A DNA stretch of 64,000 nucleotides from an uncultured Bacteroidales bacterium (GTDB taxonomy: Bacteria; Bacteroidota; Bacteroidia; Bacteroidales; UBA932): positions 1-64,000 of the forward strand of contig CAMJHF010000002.1 in assembly GCA_946405435.1 (NCBI GenBank), written 5' to 3'. The notes under the pieces are model-generated. The model worked only from the letters and a program-made list of their open reading frames with translations, did no database searches and was not told where the DNA came from. Position numbers and translations under genes: made by a program. Below, piece after piece: positions 56,697-64,000 of the stretch (within the stretch, counting starts at the first letter, position 1; every line of letters starts with the position of its first letter).

Positions 56697-56924
56697 TCCC
56701 TCGGGACATTACATACTGATGAAAGTGTTTTCGCTTTTATCCTTGGATAGAAATCTGGTAAATTTCACAAGAACAGGGATAAACCGATCACTCCCATCAC
56801 CTTGCGTGGTGCCTTGTGCCCTTCCGTGGCATATCGCCATAATTGGTGTGGAGTCTCGTTTATTTGTTCTTGGGCTTACCAGAGCCTCTATCCAGATAAA
56901 CGAAGTGCTCCACACTTTTTTGTT
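56697..56924 (+). ncRNA. Candidate structured RNA 2, with terminator and pseudoknot potential
   Basis: TATATTTG at 56683-56690 could be its -7 element. A 5' hairpin TGTCCC/GGGACA (56696-56709) is followed by TGGATAGAAATCTGGTAAA (56744-56762). The 3' end is a strong terminator: GTGTGGAG (56847) with CTCCACAC (56909) and TCGTTTAT with ATAAACGA, then T6. The terminator loop (56863-56894) carries TGTTCTT, TTACCAG and CTATCCA, complementary in the right order to AAGAACA, CTGGTAA and TGGATAG at 56744-56776. Such complementarity is hard to explain by chance. It may be a free regulatory RNA or an attenuator for the gene at 56968. Family not identified. Confidence 0.5.
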
Positions 56925-56967
56925 TAATAGATCCCGAGGGGTAGGGAGAGCAAAAAATATTAAGTTT

Positions 56968-57195
56968 ATGATTTATCGCTGCCCGGACGGGGCCACATTT
57001 AGTTCTTATCAAGCCATGTGCGATCATATGGCATTCCTTTGTACCCGGCAGGGCAATCTAGAGATGGCAGAGTACTACAGAAAAGAGAAGGAAAAAATGA
57101 ATCGCAAGCAAGAGAGGGGCTTCCCTATTTTTGCGGCTTTATTTATTGGCGGTTTTATCCTTTTTATTGTTTTAGCATTAACCGGGAATCTATAA
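56968..57195 (+). CDS. Small C-terminal-anchored membrane protein
   Basis: This 75-residue protein starts at ATG 56968 (MIYRCPDGATF); a frame open from 56719 is inside the RNA and is not supported. It has a Cys-containing N-terminal part (RCPDG, FLCTRQGN) with a helix of charged residues, then one membrane helix (FAALFIGGFILFIVLAL) at the C-terminus. The next small membrane protein starts two bases after the stop. No family recognised. Confidence 0.6.
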   Translation: MIYRCPDGATFSSYQAMCDHMAFLCTRQGNLEMAEYYRKEKEKMNRKQERGFPIFAALFIGGFILFIVLALTGNL

Positions 57196-57196
57196 T

Positions 57197-57379
57197 ATGT
57201 CAGAGGAATCTAACCGTATTCTTGCCAAAATAGTATTGAGCATAATACTATTCATCATTGTCGCTGGGGGCATAACAGTAATTGCAAATGATCAAGCGGA
57301 CGGTTTTGGTGTGGTGGTTATTGTTATTGTATTGATTGTTGCCGTCTTCGGTTTTGGCCGCGCTATCATTGAACGTTAG
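57197..57379 (+). CDS. Small two-helix membrane protein
   Basis: This 60-residue protein has two predicted membrane helices (LSIILFIIVAGGITVIA and VVVIVIVLIVAVFGFGRAI) with a short polar turn (NDQADG). It follows the preceding gene by two bases. No known family can be named. Such small membrane proteins often act as partners or toxins, but nothing here proves that. Confidence 0.55.
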   Translation: MSEESNRILAKIVLSIILFIIVAGGITVIANDQADGFGVVVIVIVLIVAVFGFGRAIIER

Positions 57380-57437
57380 ACTTAATTCATAACCTACAAT
57401 TACCATTGTTAATATTATGTCCGCAAAATATGAATAG

Positions 57438-57554
57438 GTGAAAGCATTATTGCGTGGTAGCGATGATGCGAAAGGTGAAACAGTTGCAGCAGTCTATGAA
57501 TCAATAATGCTTGTTAGTCTAAGGTTCACATTAAACATGCTAAATAGGTTATGA
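57438..57554 (+). CDS. Short ORF translationally linked to the caspase gene, with an upstream in-frame amber codon
   Basis: GTG 57438 opens a 38-residue frame (VKALLRGSDDAKGETVAAVY start, ending MLNRL) whose TGA overlaps the ATG of the caspase gene at 57551 in the ATGA style. Directly upstream in the same frame an ATG (57417) gives MSAKYE and then TAG (57435-57437), so the ORF could be a gene broken by one stop, a readthrough gene or a coupling leader. No family recognised. Confidence 0.35.
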   Translation: MKALLRGSDDAKGETVAAVYESIMLVSLRFTLNMLNRL

Positions 57555-58420
57555 GAGGATTTTTATTAGTAACTTTAATTGCATTGATTACATATCTACC
57601 TTTGCACTCTCAGAATAGGCATGCTCTTTTAATTGGAATTGGCCATTATCCAAATGGGATAGGTTGGTCAACGATTCACGGTGATAATGATGTAGCTATT
57701 ATTGAGAAATTCCTTATAGGTCAAGGCTTTGAACAGAAGAATATAAAGTTGTTAACGAATTCATCTGCAACCAAATCGGTTATAATGTCTTCGTTGGTAG
57801 AGTTATGTGACAAAGCAAAACCGGGGGACGTAGTCTATATCCATTTCTCCGGTCATGGTCAGCAAGTCACGGATATGAACGGAGATGAAGATGACTGTTT
57901 TGATGAGGCTTGGGTTCCGTATGATGCTCAAAAGGAGTATATTGCTGGTGTATATGAGGGGGAGAACCACATTCTTGATGATGAAATCAATACTTACTTA
58001 GGCGGCCTTAGAGCAAAGGTGGGTTCCCGGGGAAAGATTGTCGTGGTATCGGATGCGTGCCATAGCGGTAGCGGTTCAAGAGGTTTGACTGATGACGAAG
58101 AAATGTACATCCGTGGTACAAGCGAGAAGTTTGTCATTCCCGGAGGCGGTGCCAATGTTGTAAAGAAAGACGCCCCGATTTACTGGCTCCATATAGGTGC
58201 CTGTAAGCCTTATCAGACTAATTATGAATACAAGGCCAGTGATGGTCTGTTCTATGGAAGCCTTTCCTACGTTATTTCTTCAGGACAGATTGACTTGGTT
58301 ACTTCTGACTATCGTGATGTCATTAACCAGTGGCGCAGAGCGCTTGTTGAGATTACTCGGTATCCTCAAGATATGGATGATGAAGGACGACCAAGCAAAA
58401 GGAGCAATTTGATGTTTTGA
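57551..58420 (+). CDS. Exported caspase-like (C14) cysteine protease
   Basis: This 289-residue protein has a signal peptide (MRGFLLVTLIALITY, cleavage after LHS at about residue 20) and a single caspase/metacaspase p20-like domain. The catalytic dyad is His102 in YIHFSGHGQQ and Cys170 in VVSDACHSGSG. Acidic loops GDEDDCFDE resemble the Ca2+-binding region of metacaspases, which cut after Arg or Lys. Because it is exported it should work in the periplasm or outside. The sigma factor gene starts three bases after its stop. Confidence 0.9.
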   Translation: MRGFLLVTLIALITYLPLHSQNRHALLIGIGHYPNGIGWSTIHGDNDVAIIEKFLIGQGFEQKNIKLLTNSSATKSVIMSSLVELCDKAKPGDVVYIHFSGHGQQVTDMNGDEDDCFDEAWVPYDAQKEYIAGVYEGENHILDDEINTYLGGLRAKVGSRGKIVVVSDACHSGSGSRGLTDDEEMYIRGTSEKFVIPGGGANVVKKDAPIYWLHIGACKPYQTNYEYKASDGLFYGSLSYVISSGQIDLVTSDYRDVINQWRRALVEITRYPQDMDDEGRPSKRSNLMF

Positions 58421-58422
58421 CC

Positions 58423-58980
58423 ATGACGGATGTTGAATATATACGGGGTTTTATGAAGAACGATGAGAAGGTGATTTCTACCTTTTATAAGGAGATTCGT
58501 CCATCTTTCTTCGCATTCTTCCGAACGCGCTATTCAAAAGAGGATGCGTACATTCTTGATCTGTTCCAGGATACTTGCATTGTGCTGTGGAAGAATATTC
58601 AGCACAGGAAACTCACTGAGGAAGGCCTTAAGAGCACACTATCTACCTATTTCCTATCTATCGGCAAGTATACGATGATGGCTAAGGATCGGAAGTTCAA
58701 GGAGATAGTCAATGATGATGAACTTGCCAAGCTCTCTTTCATTGAGGATGATTCCGAAGATTTGCGAAAGCGAATTGAGTTAGAGGACTTCGTTTACCGA
58801 ATGGTCAGTGAGATGAAGCCTCCCTGTGATAAACTTCTCAAGGCGCAGTATTGGGATAAGTTGTCGGGAGCGGAGATTGCCGAGAAGTATGGTTATAGCG
58901 GGCCAGACTCAGTGAAGACGCAAAAATCGAAGTGCATCAAGAAATTGAGGCCATTGATTGAAAAATTCAGAAAATTATAG
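58423..58980 (+). CDS. ECF-type RNA polymerase sigma factor
   Basis: This 185-residue protein starts at ATG 58423 (MTDVEYIRGF). Region 2 is seen at about 45-60 (AYILDLFQDTCIVLW) and region 4 at about 140-175 (KLLKAQYWDKLSGAEIAEKYG), with a helix-turn-helix and basic end KCIKKLRPL. It should direct RNA polymerase to a small regulon, perhaps this operon. The next gene encodes the expected anti-sigma-like membrane protein, and the neighbouring exported proteases could control it by cutting that protein (inference). Confidence 0.9.
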   Translation: MTDVEYIRGFMKNDEKVISTFYKEIRPSFFAFFRTRYSKEDAYILDLFQDTCIVLWKNIQHRKLTEEGLKSTLSTYFLSIGKYTMMAKDRKFKEIVNDDELAKLSFIEDDSEDLRKRIELEDFVYRMVSEMKPPCDKLLKAQYWDKLSGAEIAEKYGYSGPDSVKTQKSKCIKKLRPLIEKFRKL

Positions 58981-59011
58981 GTTACCTTCTGTTTGCATAA
59001 GTCATAAAGAT

Positions 59012-59746
59012 ATGTCAGAGCTTGAAAAACACCAAGACAGGATAGACGAGTATATCAGAGGTACTATGTCTGCTAGTGATAGAATCATATTTGAGGGCGA
59101 ACTGCGTCAGAATGCCGAACTTAGGCAAGAAGTCGAGGTTCAGACTTCCATTTCAGATGCTGTGCAAGCTGTTCATTTGAAACAGCTTCTGCAGCAGATT
59201 GAAGCCGACATGGCCCCGGTAACAGAGGAATTGCCTGCTGCTGCATCTGCTGATGGAAAGGGTAATCGGGTGGTCGTTGTTAGACCAAATGTATTTTGGC
59301 GCCAATTCCTGTACTGGGCCAGTGCAGCGGCGGCAATTGCTATCATCTTTATCTCAGGTAACTACTTGAGGCAGTCACAGCGTTATGAAGGTTTCGGCAA
59401 CGACTATTATGCAGACCTGTTAGAACCTGTAGCACGTGATGGTAATGAACTAGATAGTTTGCTGGTATCTAGTTATGCTCTAATCGGCTCAGGAGAGTAT
59501 GAAGCCGCTTCGGCCAATCTAACCGAGGCAAGAAAAGTAATTAATGATGGCCTTTGTTTGCCGATAGTCGATGATGAGAGCGAATATGAGCACAGAATCC
59601 TGCAAGCGAAGCTGTTTGATGTGGATTGGTATGAATCCCTCATATTAATGAGGCAGGGCAGTTATCGCAAAGCAAAAGCAGCACTGCGAACCATTGCGGC
59701 ATCCAATAGCCCTTATGCCGAAAACGCTAAGATTATTCTAGAATAA
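59012..59746 (+). CDS. Anti-sigma-like single-pass membrane protein
   Basis: The 244-residue protein starts at ATG 59012 (MSELEKHQDR). The cytoplasmic N-terminus resembles zinc-less Bacteroidetes anti-sigma domains (RIDEYIRGTMSASDRIIFEGE and LRQNAELRQEV, residues 10-41). One membrane helix covers about 99-117 (FLYWASAAAAIAIIFISG). The periplasmic C-terminus is helical and TPR-like (YALIGSGEYEAASANLTEA). It should hold the upstream sigma factor at the membrane until its periplasmic part is altered. Assignment is by layout and neighbour. Confidence 0.75.
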   Translation: MSELEKHQDRIDEYIRGTMSASDRIIFEGELRQNAELRQEVEVQTSISDAVQAVHLKQLLQQIEADMAPVTEELPAAASADGKGNRVVVVRPNVFWRQFLYWASAAAAIAIIFISGNYLRQSQRYEGFGNDYYADLLEPVARDGNELDSLLVSSYALIGSGEYEAASANLTEARKVINDGLCLPIVDDESEYEHRILQAKLFDVDWYESLILMRQGSYRKAKAALRTIAASNSPYAENAKIILE

Positions 59747-59772
59747 AAGTTTAATATCAAACACACATCACC

Positions 59773-60447
59773 ATGAAAAAGATTCTTACAATCGTTTGCC
59801 TTTGCGGCCTTTCATTTGCCGCTTTCGCTCAGGAAGAGAAGCCCATTTCTGACAAAAAAACTTCTCCTGAGCTCGCCGCTCTACAGACTGCTGCTAGCCT
59901 GGCGGAGTATGGTTATGACAATTATTCTGCCACAGCTTTGATTGAGGCCGCCAAGATTATTGCGGAAACACCAGTTCAGGAACTCGACGCAGAAGGGACT
60001 CCAGGTGAGACTCAAACAGTCGAGCCCAAACAAACCCGTCTTCGCCTTAATCCTGAGGAACTCTTGGCAGATGCCAAAAGGTATGCAGGAAAGGACAAAG
60101 TTGTTATCAACTATGCAAAGCAGGTTGAGAAAACAATTAAGCGTGGTGATACTCGTGGTTCAGTTGGCGGACCTAAATATGGCGAAGGTATTGTCCCTGG
60201 AAAGTCCTATACCGACTACGAAGTGAAGTTCTGGGCCAATGAACTAGCTGAAGTTATTGTGATTGGCGACGGCGATAATGATCTTGATCTTTATGTCTAT
60301 GATAGTAATGGTAATCTCATTGCTAGTGATACTGATTATACGGATCAGTGCGTATGCCGCTGGGTGCCAGCTTGGACGGGTGCTTTCAAACTTCGCATTG
60401 TAAACCGTGGCGCTATCTTTAGCAATTTTGCAATAGCCACCAACTAA
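59773..60447 (+). CDS. Exported protein with C-terminal PPC-like beta-sandwich domain
   Basis: This 224-residue protein has a signal peptide ending at FAQ (about residue 20). The N-terminal part is helical (LQTAASLAEYGYDN). From about residue 130 a beta-sandwich with YTDYEVKFWANELAEVIVIG, LDLYVYDSNGN and FKLRIVNRG resembles bacterial pre-peptidase C-terminal (PPC) domains, usually found on secreted proteases. Here the domain is separate from any protease, and may recognise substrates or partners for the neighbouring ones. A terminator hairpin follows. Confidence 0.65.
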   Translation: MKKILTIVCLCGLSFAAFAQEEKPISDKKTSPELAALQTAASLAEYGYDNYSATALIEAAKIIAETPVQELDAEGTPGETQTVEPKQTRLRLNPEELLADAKRYAGKDKVVINYAKQVEKTIKRGDTRGSVGGPKYGEGIVPGKSYTDYEVKFWANELAEVIVIGDGDNDLDLYVYDSNGNLIASDTDYTDQCVCRWVPAWTGAFKLRIVNRGAIFSNFAIATN

Positions 60448-60468
60448 CTCGTTTAGACATCTTTGCTT

Positions 60469-60503
60469 GGGGTTGGATATCCCGTGATCCAACCCCTTTT
60501 ATG
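60469..60503 (+). terminator. Intrinsic terminator between the PPC-like gene and the serine protease gene
   Basis: GGGGTTGGAT (60469-60478) pairs with ATCCAACCCC (60487-60496) and is followed by TTTTAT. It lies 13 bases before ATG 60516, so readthrough or a separate promoter is needed to express the serine protease and TPR genes. It may act as an attenuator setting their level lower than the sigma and caspase genes. Confidence 0.7.
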
Positions 60504-60515
60504 ATATTCAAAAAT

Positions 60516-61706
60516 ATGAATAGGTTATATATTATAATATTTTTTTGCCTCGTGCCGTTATTGGCTTTTGGTCAAGGATATAACTCAAAAGGGGGAAGTC
60601 ATCGCGGATATCAGACTCCTTACACTCAGCAAGAACAACAACCCAGTTATTGGTCCGGTTCCGGCATTGCCCTTGGTCCCAAGGTGTTTGCAACCAACAA
60701 CCATGTTGTTGATGGGGCTACCCATCTTTATGTGTATTTTTCGGAGAGCAAGTCCAAGTATAAGGCCGAAACAATCACTGTCGATGCGACCAACGATTTG
60801 GCCCTTGTGAGAATCACCGATCCCAACTTCAAAGGATTCCCCGCCATCAAATACGGATTCAAGAAGTCTTTGGAGGATGTCGGTACAGAAGTATTTGTAC
60901 TAGGGTATCCAAGAGTTGATACAATGGGCGAAGAGGTAAAGTTGACAACGGGTGTTGTCAGTTCCAGAAGCGGATTCCAGGGGAATCAGTCTCAGTATCA
61001 GGTTTCTGCACCAGTGCAGCCGGGGAACAGCGGTGGGCCCCTCTTCAATGACAACGGAGAACTCATCGGCATCATCTCTGCCAAACATACGGATGGTGCG
61101 GAGAATGTCAGCTATGCTGTAAAACTCAGTTACTTGAATGACCTTATCATGAGGTCCGGAGAAAGCATCAGCCTCAACAAAAGCAGCCAGATATTCTCTC
61201 AAAAGCTCAGTGAGAAGTGTAAAGCCGTAATTCCTTGTACCGTGATGGTCGTTGCCGACAATGAAAGCGATTGCCATACCCGTCATTCATCCACAGTAGG
61301 CTCATCCGAGCGTTATACTTCTCAGAATCAAGATCAAGCTATGTTTATGATAAAAAAAGCGTATGTTAATGGTCAAGATTATTCCGAGTTTTATAGAGAT
61401 TCTGGATCATATTTGTCTCTTTATGGTGAAGAGGGAGTGCCTTGCATGTCTATAGTGTTGCCCAAGCAGAAGAGTCAATCTTATGGAAAGGTTACAGATA
61501 TGGATGTTCAACACTACAATGCGACGCCTTATTCGTATGAACGTGACGTGCTCAAATATACATGGCATTTCCAGAATAGTTATGATGACAATAAGGGCGA
61601 AGCAACATGCCGTTTAGATGTAACATATAAGGGAGACGAAGTTTTGTTTGTTTTTGAATATGCTCTTTCAAACGGAGAGATGTCCAGGTTCTTAGGAACG
61701 ATGTAA
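60516..61706 (+). CDS. Exported trypsin-like serine protease
   Basis: This 396-residue protein starts at ATG 60516 with a signal peptide (IIIFFCLVPLLAFGQ); ATG 60501 overlaps the terminator. The DegP/trypsin-like triad is His63 in TNNHVVDGA, Asp94 in ATNDLALVRI and Ser172 in QPGNSGGPLF. No PDZ domain is seen; the C-terminal ~190 residues are of unknown fold, so it differs from HtrA proteases. It would act in the envelope together with the caspase and the TPR-CHAT protein. Confidence 0.88.
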   Translation: MNRLYIIIFFCLVPLLAFGQGYNSKGGSHRGYQTPYTQQEQQPSYWSGSGIALGPKVFATNNHVVDGATHLYVYFSESKSKYKAETITVDATNDLALVRITDPNFKGFPAIKYGFKKSLEDVGTEVFVLGYPRVDTMGEEVKLTTGVVSSRSGFQGNQSQYQVSAPVQPGNSGGPLFNDNGELIGIISAKHTDGAENVSYAVKLSYLNDLIMRSGESISLNKSSQIFSQKLSEKCKAVIPCTVMVVADNESDCHTRHSSTVGSSERYTSQNQDQAMFMIKKAYVNGQDYSEFYRDSGSYLSLYGEEGVPCMSIVLPKQKSQSYGKVTDMDVQHYNATPYSYERDVLKYTWHFQNSYDDNKGEATCRLDVTYKGDEVLFVFEYALSNGEMSRFLGTM

Positions 61707-61724
61707 ATTATTTGTGTAGAAATT

Positions 61725-64000
61725 ATGAAACGAATAATAGCAATCGCGGGTAGTATCCTACTGTCGCTATGTCTCTATGCTCAAAGCATTTCTGATGTGG
61801 AGCAGTTGTGCCAGAAAGCCGCAGAGGCCGCAAAGAATAAGCAATTCACAGAGGCTCTGAGTAACTATGACGCAGCGGTTGCTATTATTACCCAGAATAG
61901 TCGTCCTGACCTGGTTGTAAACATTGATCGTGACCTGCTTGATTATATCATATTGGGCATTGCACAGTCGGATAAGGAACAAGCCCGAGGATACGCCCAA
62001 CAGGCCCTTGAGTTGAGAATGGAGTGTTTCGCCCATTTTGCTCAAAGTGGGTATTTTAAGTCAAAAGAAGATTATGTTGACAACATTGCCAATGAGGTCG
62101 TCAACATGGGGTATACGTTAGCAGATGCGGGTATCCTAGATGACGCAGAGAATTGTCTCCTGGCAGCAACACAGGTTTATCCTCAGACATCAGTGTTTAC
62201 CCAAACTTATCCCCTAGTACAAGAGGTGTTGGGTAACTTTTATGCAAAATATAAGGAAGATCCTGGGAAGGGGCTTGAATGTCAAGGCGAGGCTTTCAAA
62301 TCGGCTGTATCGTTCTTCGAAATCGATTCAGAAATTGCCAAACAAGTATTCAGCCGTATTTGTGCCTCTTATGCATGGGGATTGGCCTATTATTCTTTTG
62401 CGGGGAATCTCGGTTTGGCGAGCCAATATCCAGAAGTTCCGGTTTATTCATATAATCAAATTGCCGGATTGATTGATTCATGGGATAGAATACGCGCAGA
62501 CATTGTGAAGAAGTATGGTCAGGAAGTGTATGACTCGCTTGTTTCCATTAATCCGATCAACATTATTGGAGAAGAGAGGATTCGATTCGGGACTCCGGAA
62601 CATGATGTCCTCTTTTGTGCCCTGGCTGCTATCCATTATCATAAATTGGACGATTACGAAGCTCTTGCAAACAAATTGCTTACATTAATTGAATCGCCTG
62701 AAGATCAGGTTGCTTATTCATATTGTCTGATAGAAGCTCTTAGAAAGAACCGTTATGTCAATCAGGCCTCAGCGCTCTACAAGACTCTTTATGACCGGCT
62801 TATTGAGGAGAACCGCACAGATTTGGCTTTGGAGCAGATAGATGCTGATGTTTCAATGATGTACTCTTACGGCCGGTATGATTATGCATGGGCATACGTT
62901 TCGGACATCGCCTGGGCAGTAAATGATGAAAAAACGTACGTTCCCGAGTATCCTATGCTGTATATAAAACAGCTCATTCTCCTCAGCAACCTTTATGATC
63001 GTTTCAAGAATAATCTTCCCGCTGCAGAGCAGACAATGATTCGTGCTCTTTCCATTGCCCAATCGGATGACTCTCGGATTGATAAGCGGATACTGGAAAC
63101 CATTTATAACAATTTATCGACCATATACGATAGAAAGAAAGAATACACGAAAGCGAACGAGGCCATCTTGAAAGCGATTGACTATCGAAGGCAATGGGCC
63201 TCAGAAAACAATTGTCTGGATAGTTTCGAAAATGGGATAGTATGGCCGGCTTTATTCTTCGGAAATCTTGCGGACAGTTATGCAGAACTTGAAGACTATT
63301 CAAAAGCCGAAACCATCTATCGCCAATGTGTCGATTATTACAACGCATATTATCCTGATAGTGATGAGTTGCTTGGCGTATATGATAGTATGATCTCTTT
63401 ATACGAAAGGCAACAGAAGGATGACCAGAAATTGAAATATTCGCGCTTGTTCTTGAATCACCTCCTAAAGACATATCTATCAGCGTCACAAAATATGACA
63501 AAAATTCAGAGAACAGATTATTGGCACAAGCTCAATACCGGAATCTCTGAGATTTATGCAGAATTCGCAATCCGGAATAATTCCTTTGCAGGTTTAGCCT
63601 ATGACGCGGCATTGGTTGACAAAGGGTTTCTGCTTAGACTTGAAGGCATCTTTCAGGACAATATCCGCAGCTCTGGCGATCAGAATCTGATCAGTGCCTA
63701 TGAGCAGTATAAAGACGCGGAGCGACGCGGCCTAAATACTAAAAAGCAGTTGGAGGATAGGATGATGTACCTATACTCCAAGCATCCAGAGTTCAATGAG
63801 TCGGTATCTTTTTATCATTGGCAAGATGTCCAGTCCCATTTAACCAAGCATGATGTGGCTATCGAATTTGCGACGGCCTGCTCTGATGGCCAGCATTCGA
63901 CATATGCGGCTCTATTGCTTAAAGCTGGGATGAAAGAGCCAGTTGTTATCAAACTCGAATACGGAGAACGTTATGATAAGGTACTGAAAGATGGAGCAAA
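61725..64000 (+). CDS. Exported TPR protein with probable CHAT protease domain, truncated by the window end
   Basis: The frame starts at ATG 61725 (MKRIIAIAGSILLSLCLYAQ, a signal peptide) and is open to the last base, at least 758 residues. Helical TPR-like repeats fill about residues 25-650 (for example LETIYNNLSTIYDRKKEYTK). The region at about 695-740 (FYHWQDVQSHLTKHDVAIEF) is typical of the entry into CHAT domains, a caspase-superfamily protease fold. The catalytic His and Cys would lie beyond the window, so they are not seen and activity cannot be confirmed. TPR-CHAT proteases are used in Craspase and other regulated cleavage systems. Confidence 0.7.
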   Translation, partial: MKRIIAIAGSILLSLCLYAQSISDVEQLCQKAAEAAKNKQFTEALSNYDAAVAIITQNSRPDLVVNIDRDLLDYIILGIAQSDKEQARGYAQQALELRMECFAHFAQSGYFKSKEDYVDNIANEVVNMGYTLADAGILDDAENCLLAATQVYPQTSVFTQTYPLVQEVLGNFYAKYKEDPGKGLECQGEAFKSAVSFFEIDSEIAKQVFSRICASYAWGLAYYSFAGNLGLASQYPEVPVYSYNQIAGLIDSWDRIRADIVKKYGQEVYDSLVSINPINIIGEERIRFGTPEHDVLFCALAAIHYHKLDDYEALANKLLTLIESPEDQVAYSYCLIEALRKNRYVNQASALYKTLYDRLIEENRTDLALEQIDADVSMMYSYGRYDYAWAYVSDIAWAVNDEKTYVPEYPMLYIKQLILLSNLYDRFKNNLPAAEQTMIRALSIAQSDDSRIDKRILETIYNNLSTIYDRKKEYTKANEAILKAIDYRRQWASENNCLDSFENGIVWPALFFGNLADSYAELEDYSKAETIYRQCVDYYNAYYPDSDELLGVYDSMISLYERQQKDDQKLKYSRLFLNHLLKTYLSASQNMTKIQRTDYWHKLNTGISEIYAEFAIRNNSFAGLAYDAALVDKGFLLRLEGIFQDNIRSSGDQNLISAYEQYKDAERRGLNTKKQLEDRMMYLYSKHPEFNESVSFYHWQDVQSHLTKHDVAIEFATACSDGQHSTYAALLLKAGMKEPVVIKLEYGERYDKVLKDGA

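Noticed and set aside
56719..56967. N-terminal extension of the small membrane protein at 56968
   Set aside because: It covers the structured RNA and its terminator, and the peptide has no recognisable features.

Overview
The window looks like a chromosome segment of a GC-rich member of the Bacteroidales. Supporting signs are SusC/SusD genes, BACON and fimbrillin-like surface lipoproteins, many promoters with the Bacteroidetes -7 element TAnnTTTG, few Shine-Dalgarno sites, and a serine palmitoyltransferase gene. The genus cannot be fixed from sequence alone; a gut or rumen lineage near Rikenellaceae or 'Cryptobacteroides' is a guess.

Layout. 1-600 holds no gene, only a hexanucleotide repeat, a ~52-bp tandem array and a 29-bp perfect inverted-repeat element. 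600-23341 is mostly housekeeping: a nicotinamidase; a heterodimeric ABC exporter with a thioesterase; a glycerophosphodiesterase-like lipoprotein; a queuosine pair (YhhQ-type transporter and QueF) behind a candidate preQ1-I riboswitch; the SRP RNA; an ftsE-phosphohexomutase-cytidine deaminase run; a TPR protein with an outer-membrane barrel; and gyrB followed by a tight run of serine palmitoyltransferase, a probable 3-ketosphinganine reductase, a PgpH-like HD protein and a short trigger factor.

39054 down to 23412 is one long minus-strand polysaccharide-utilisation-type locus: SusC, SusD, a phosphodiester glycosidase lipoprotein, beta-helix lipoproteins and two endonuclease/exonuclease/phosphatase-fold proteins. 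This enzyme content suggests a phosphodiester-containing glycan as substrate. More modular surface lipoproteins lie at 39152-43249, 44847-47216 and 52262-55525. Four lipoproteins with a fimbrillin-like N-terminus are each preceded by an unannotated 39-47 residue ORF of similar design (basic start with Tyr and Pro, acidic end with a Trp). Between them lie an Rpn-type nuclease, a membrane AraC regulator, an M20 dipeptidase, a GlmM-like mutase and a NamZ-like (DUF1343) protein without signal peptide.

From about 55.6 kb base composition becomes AT-richer and the content turns accessory: two candidate structured RNAs sharing two sequence blocks, a ParD/ParE toxin-antitoxin pair, two small membrane proteins, and then the most interesting part, 57438-64000. 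This encodes an exported caspase-like protease, an ECF-type sigma factor, a single-pass anti-sigma-like protein, an exported beta-sandwich protein, an exported trypsin-like protease and an exported TPR protein running into what looks like a CHAT protease domain at the window edge. The protease parts carry signal peptides, so this looks like an envelope-sited proteolytic signalling cassette coupled to transcription rather than a cytoplasmic defence system. That reading is inference.
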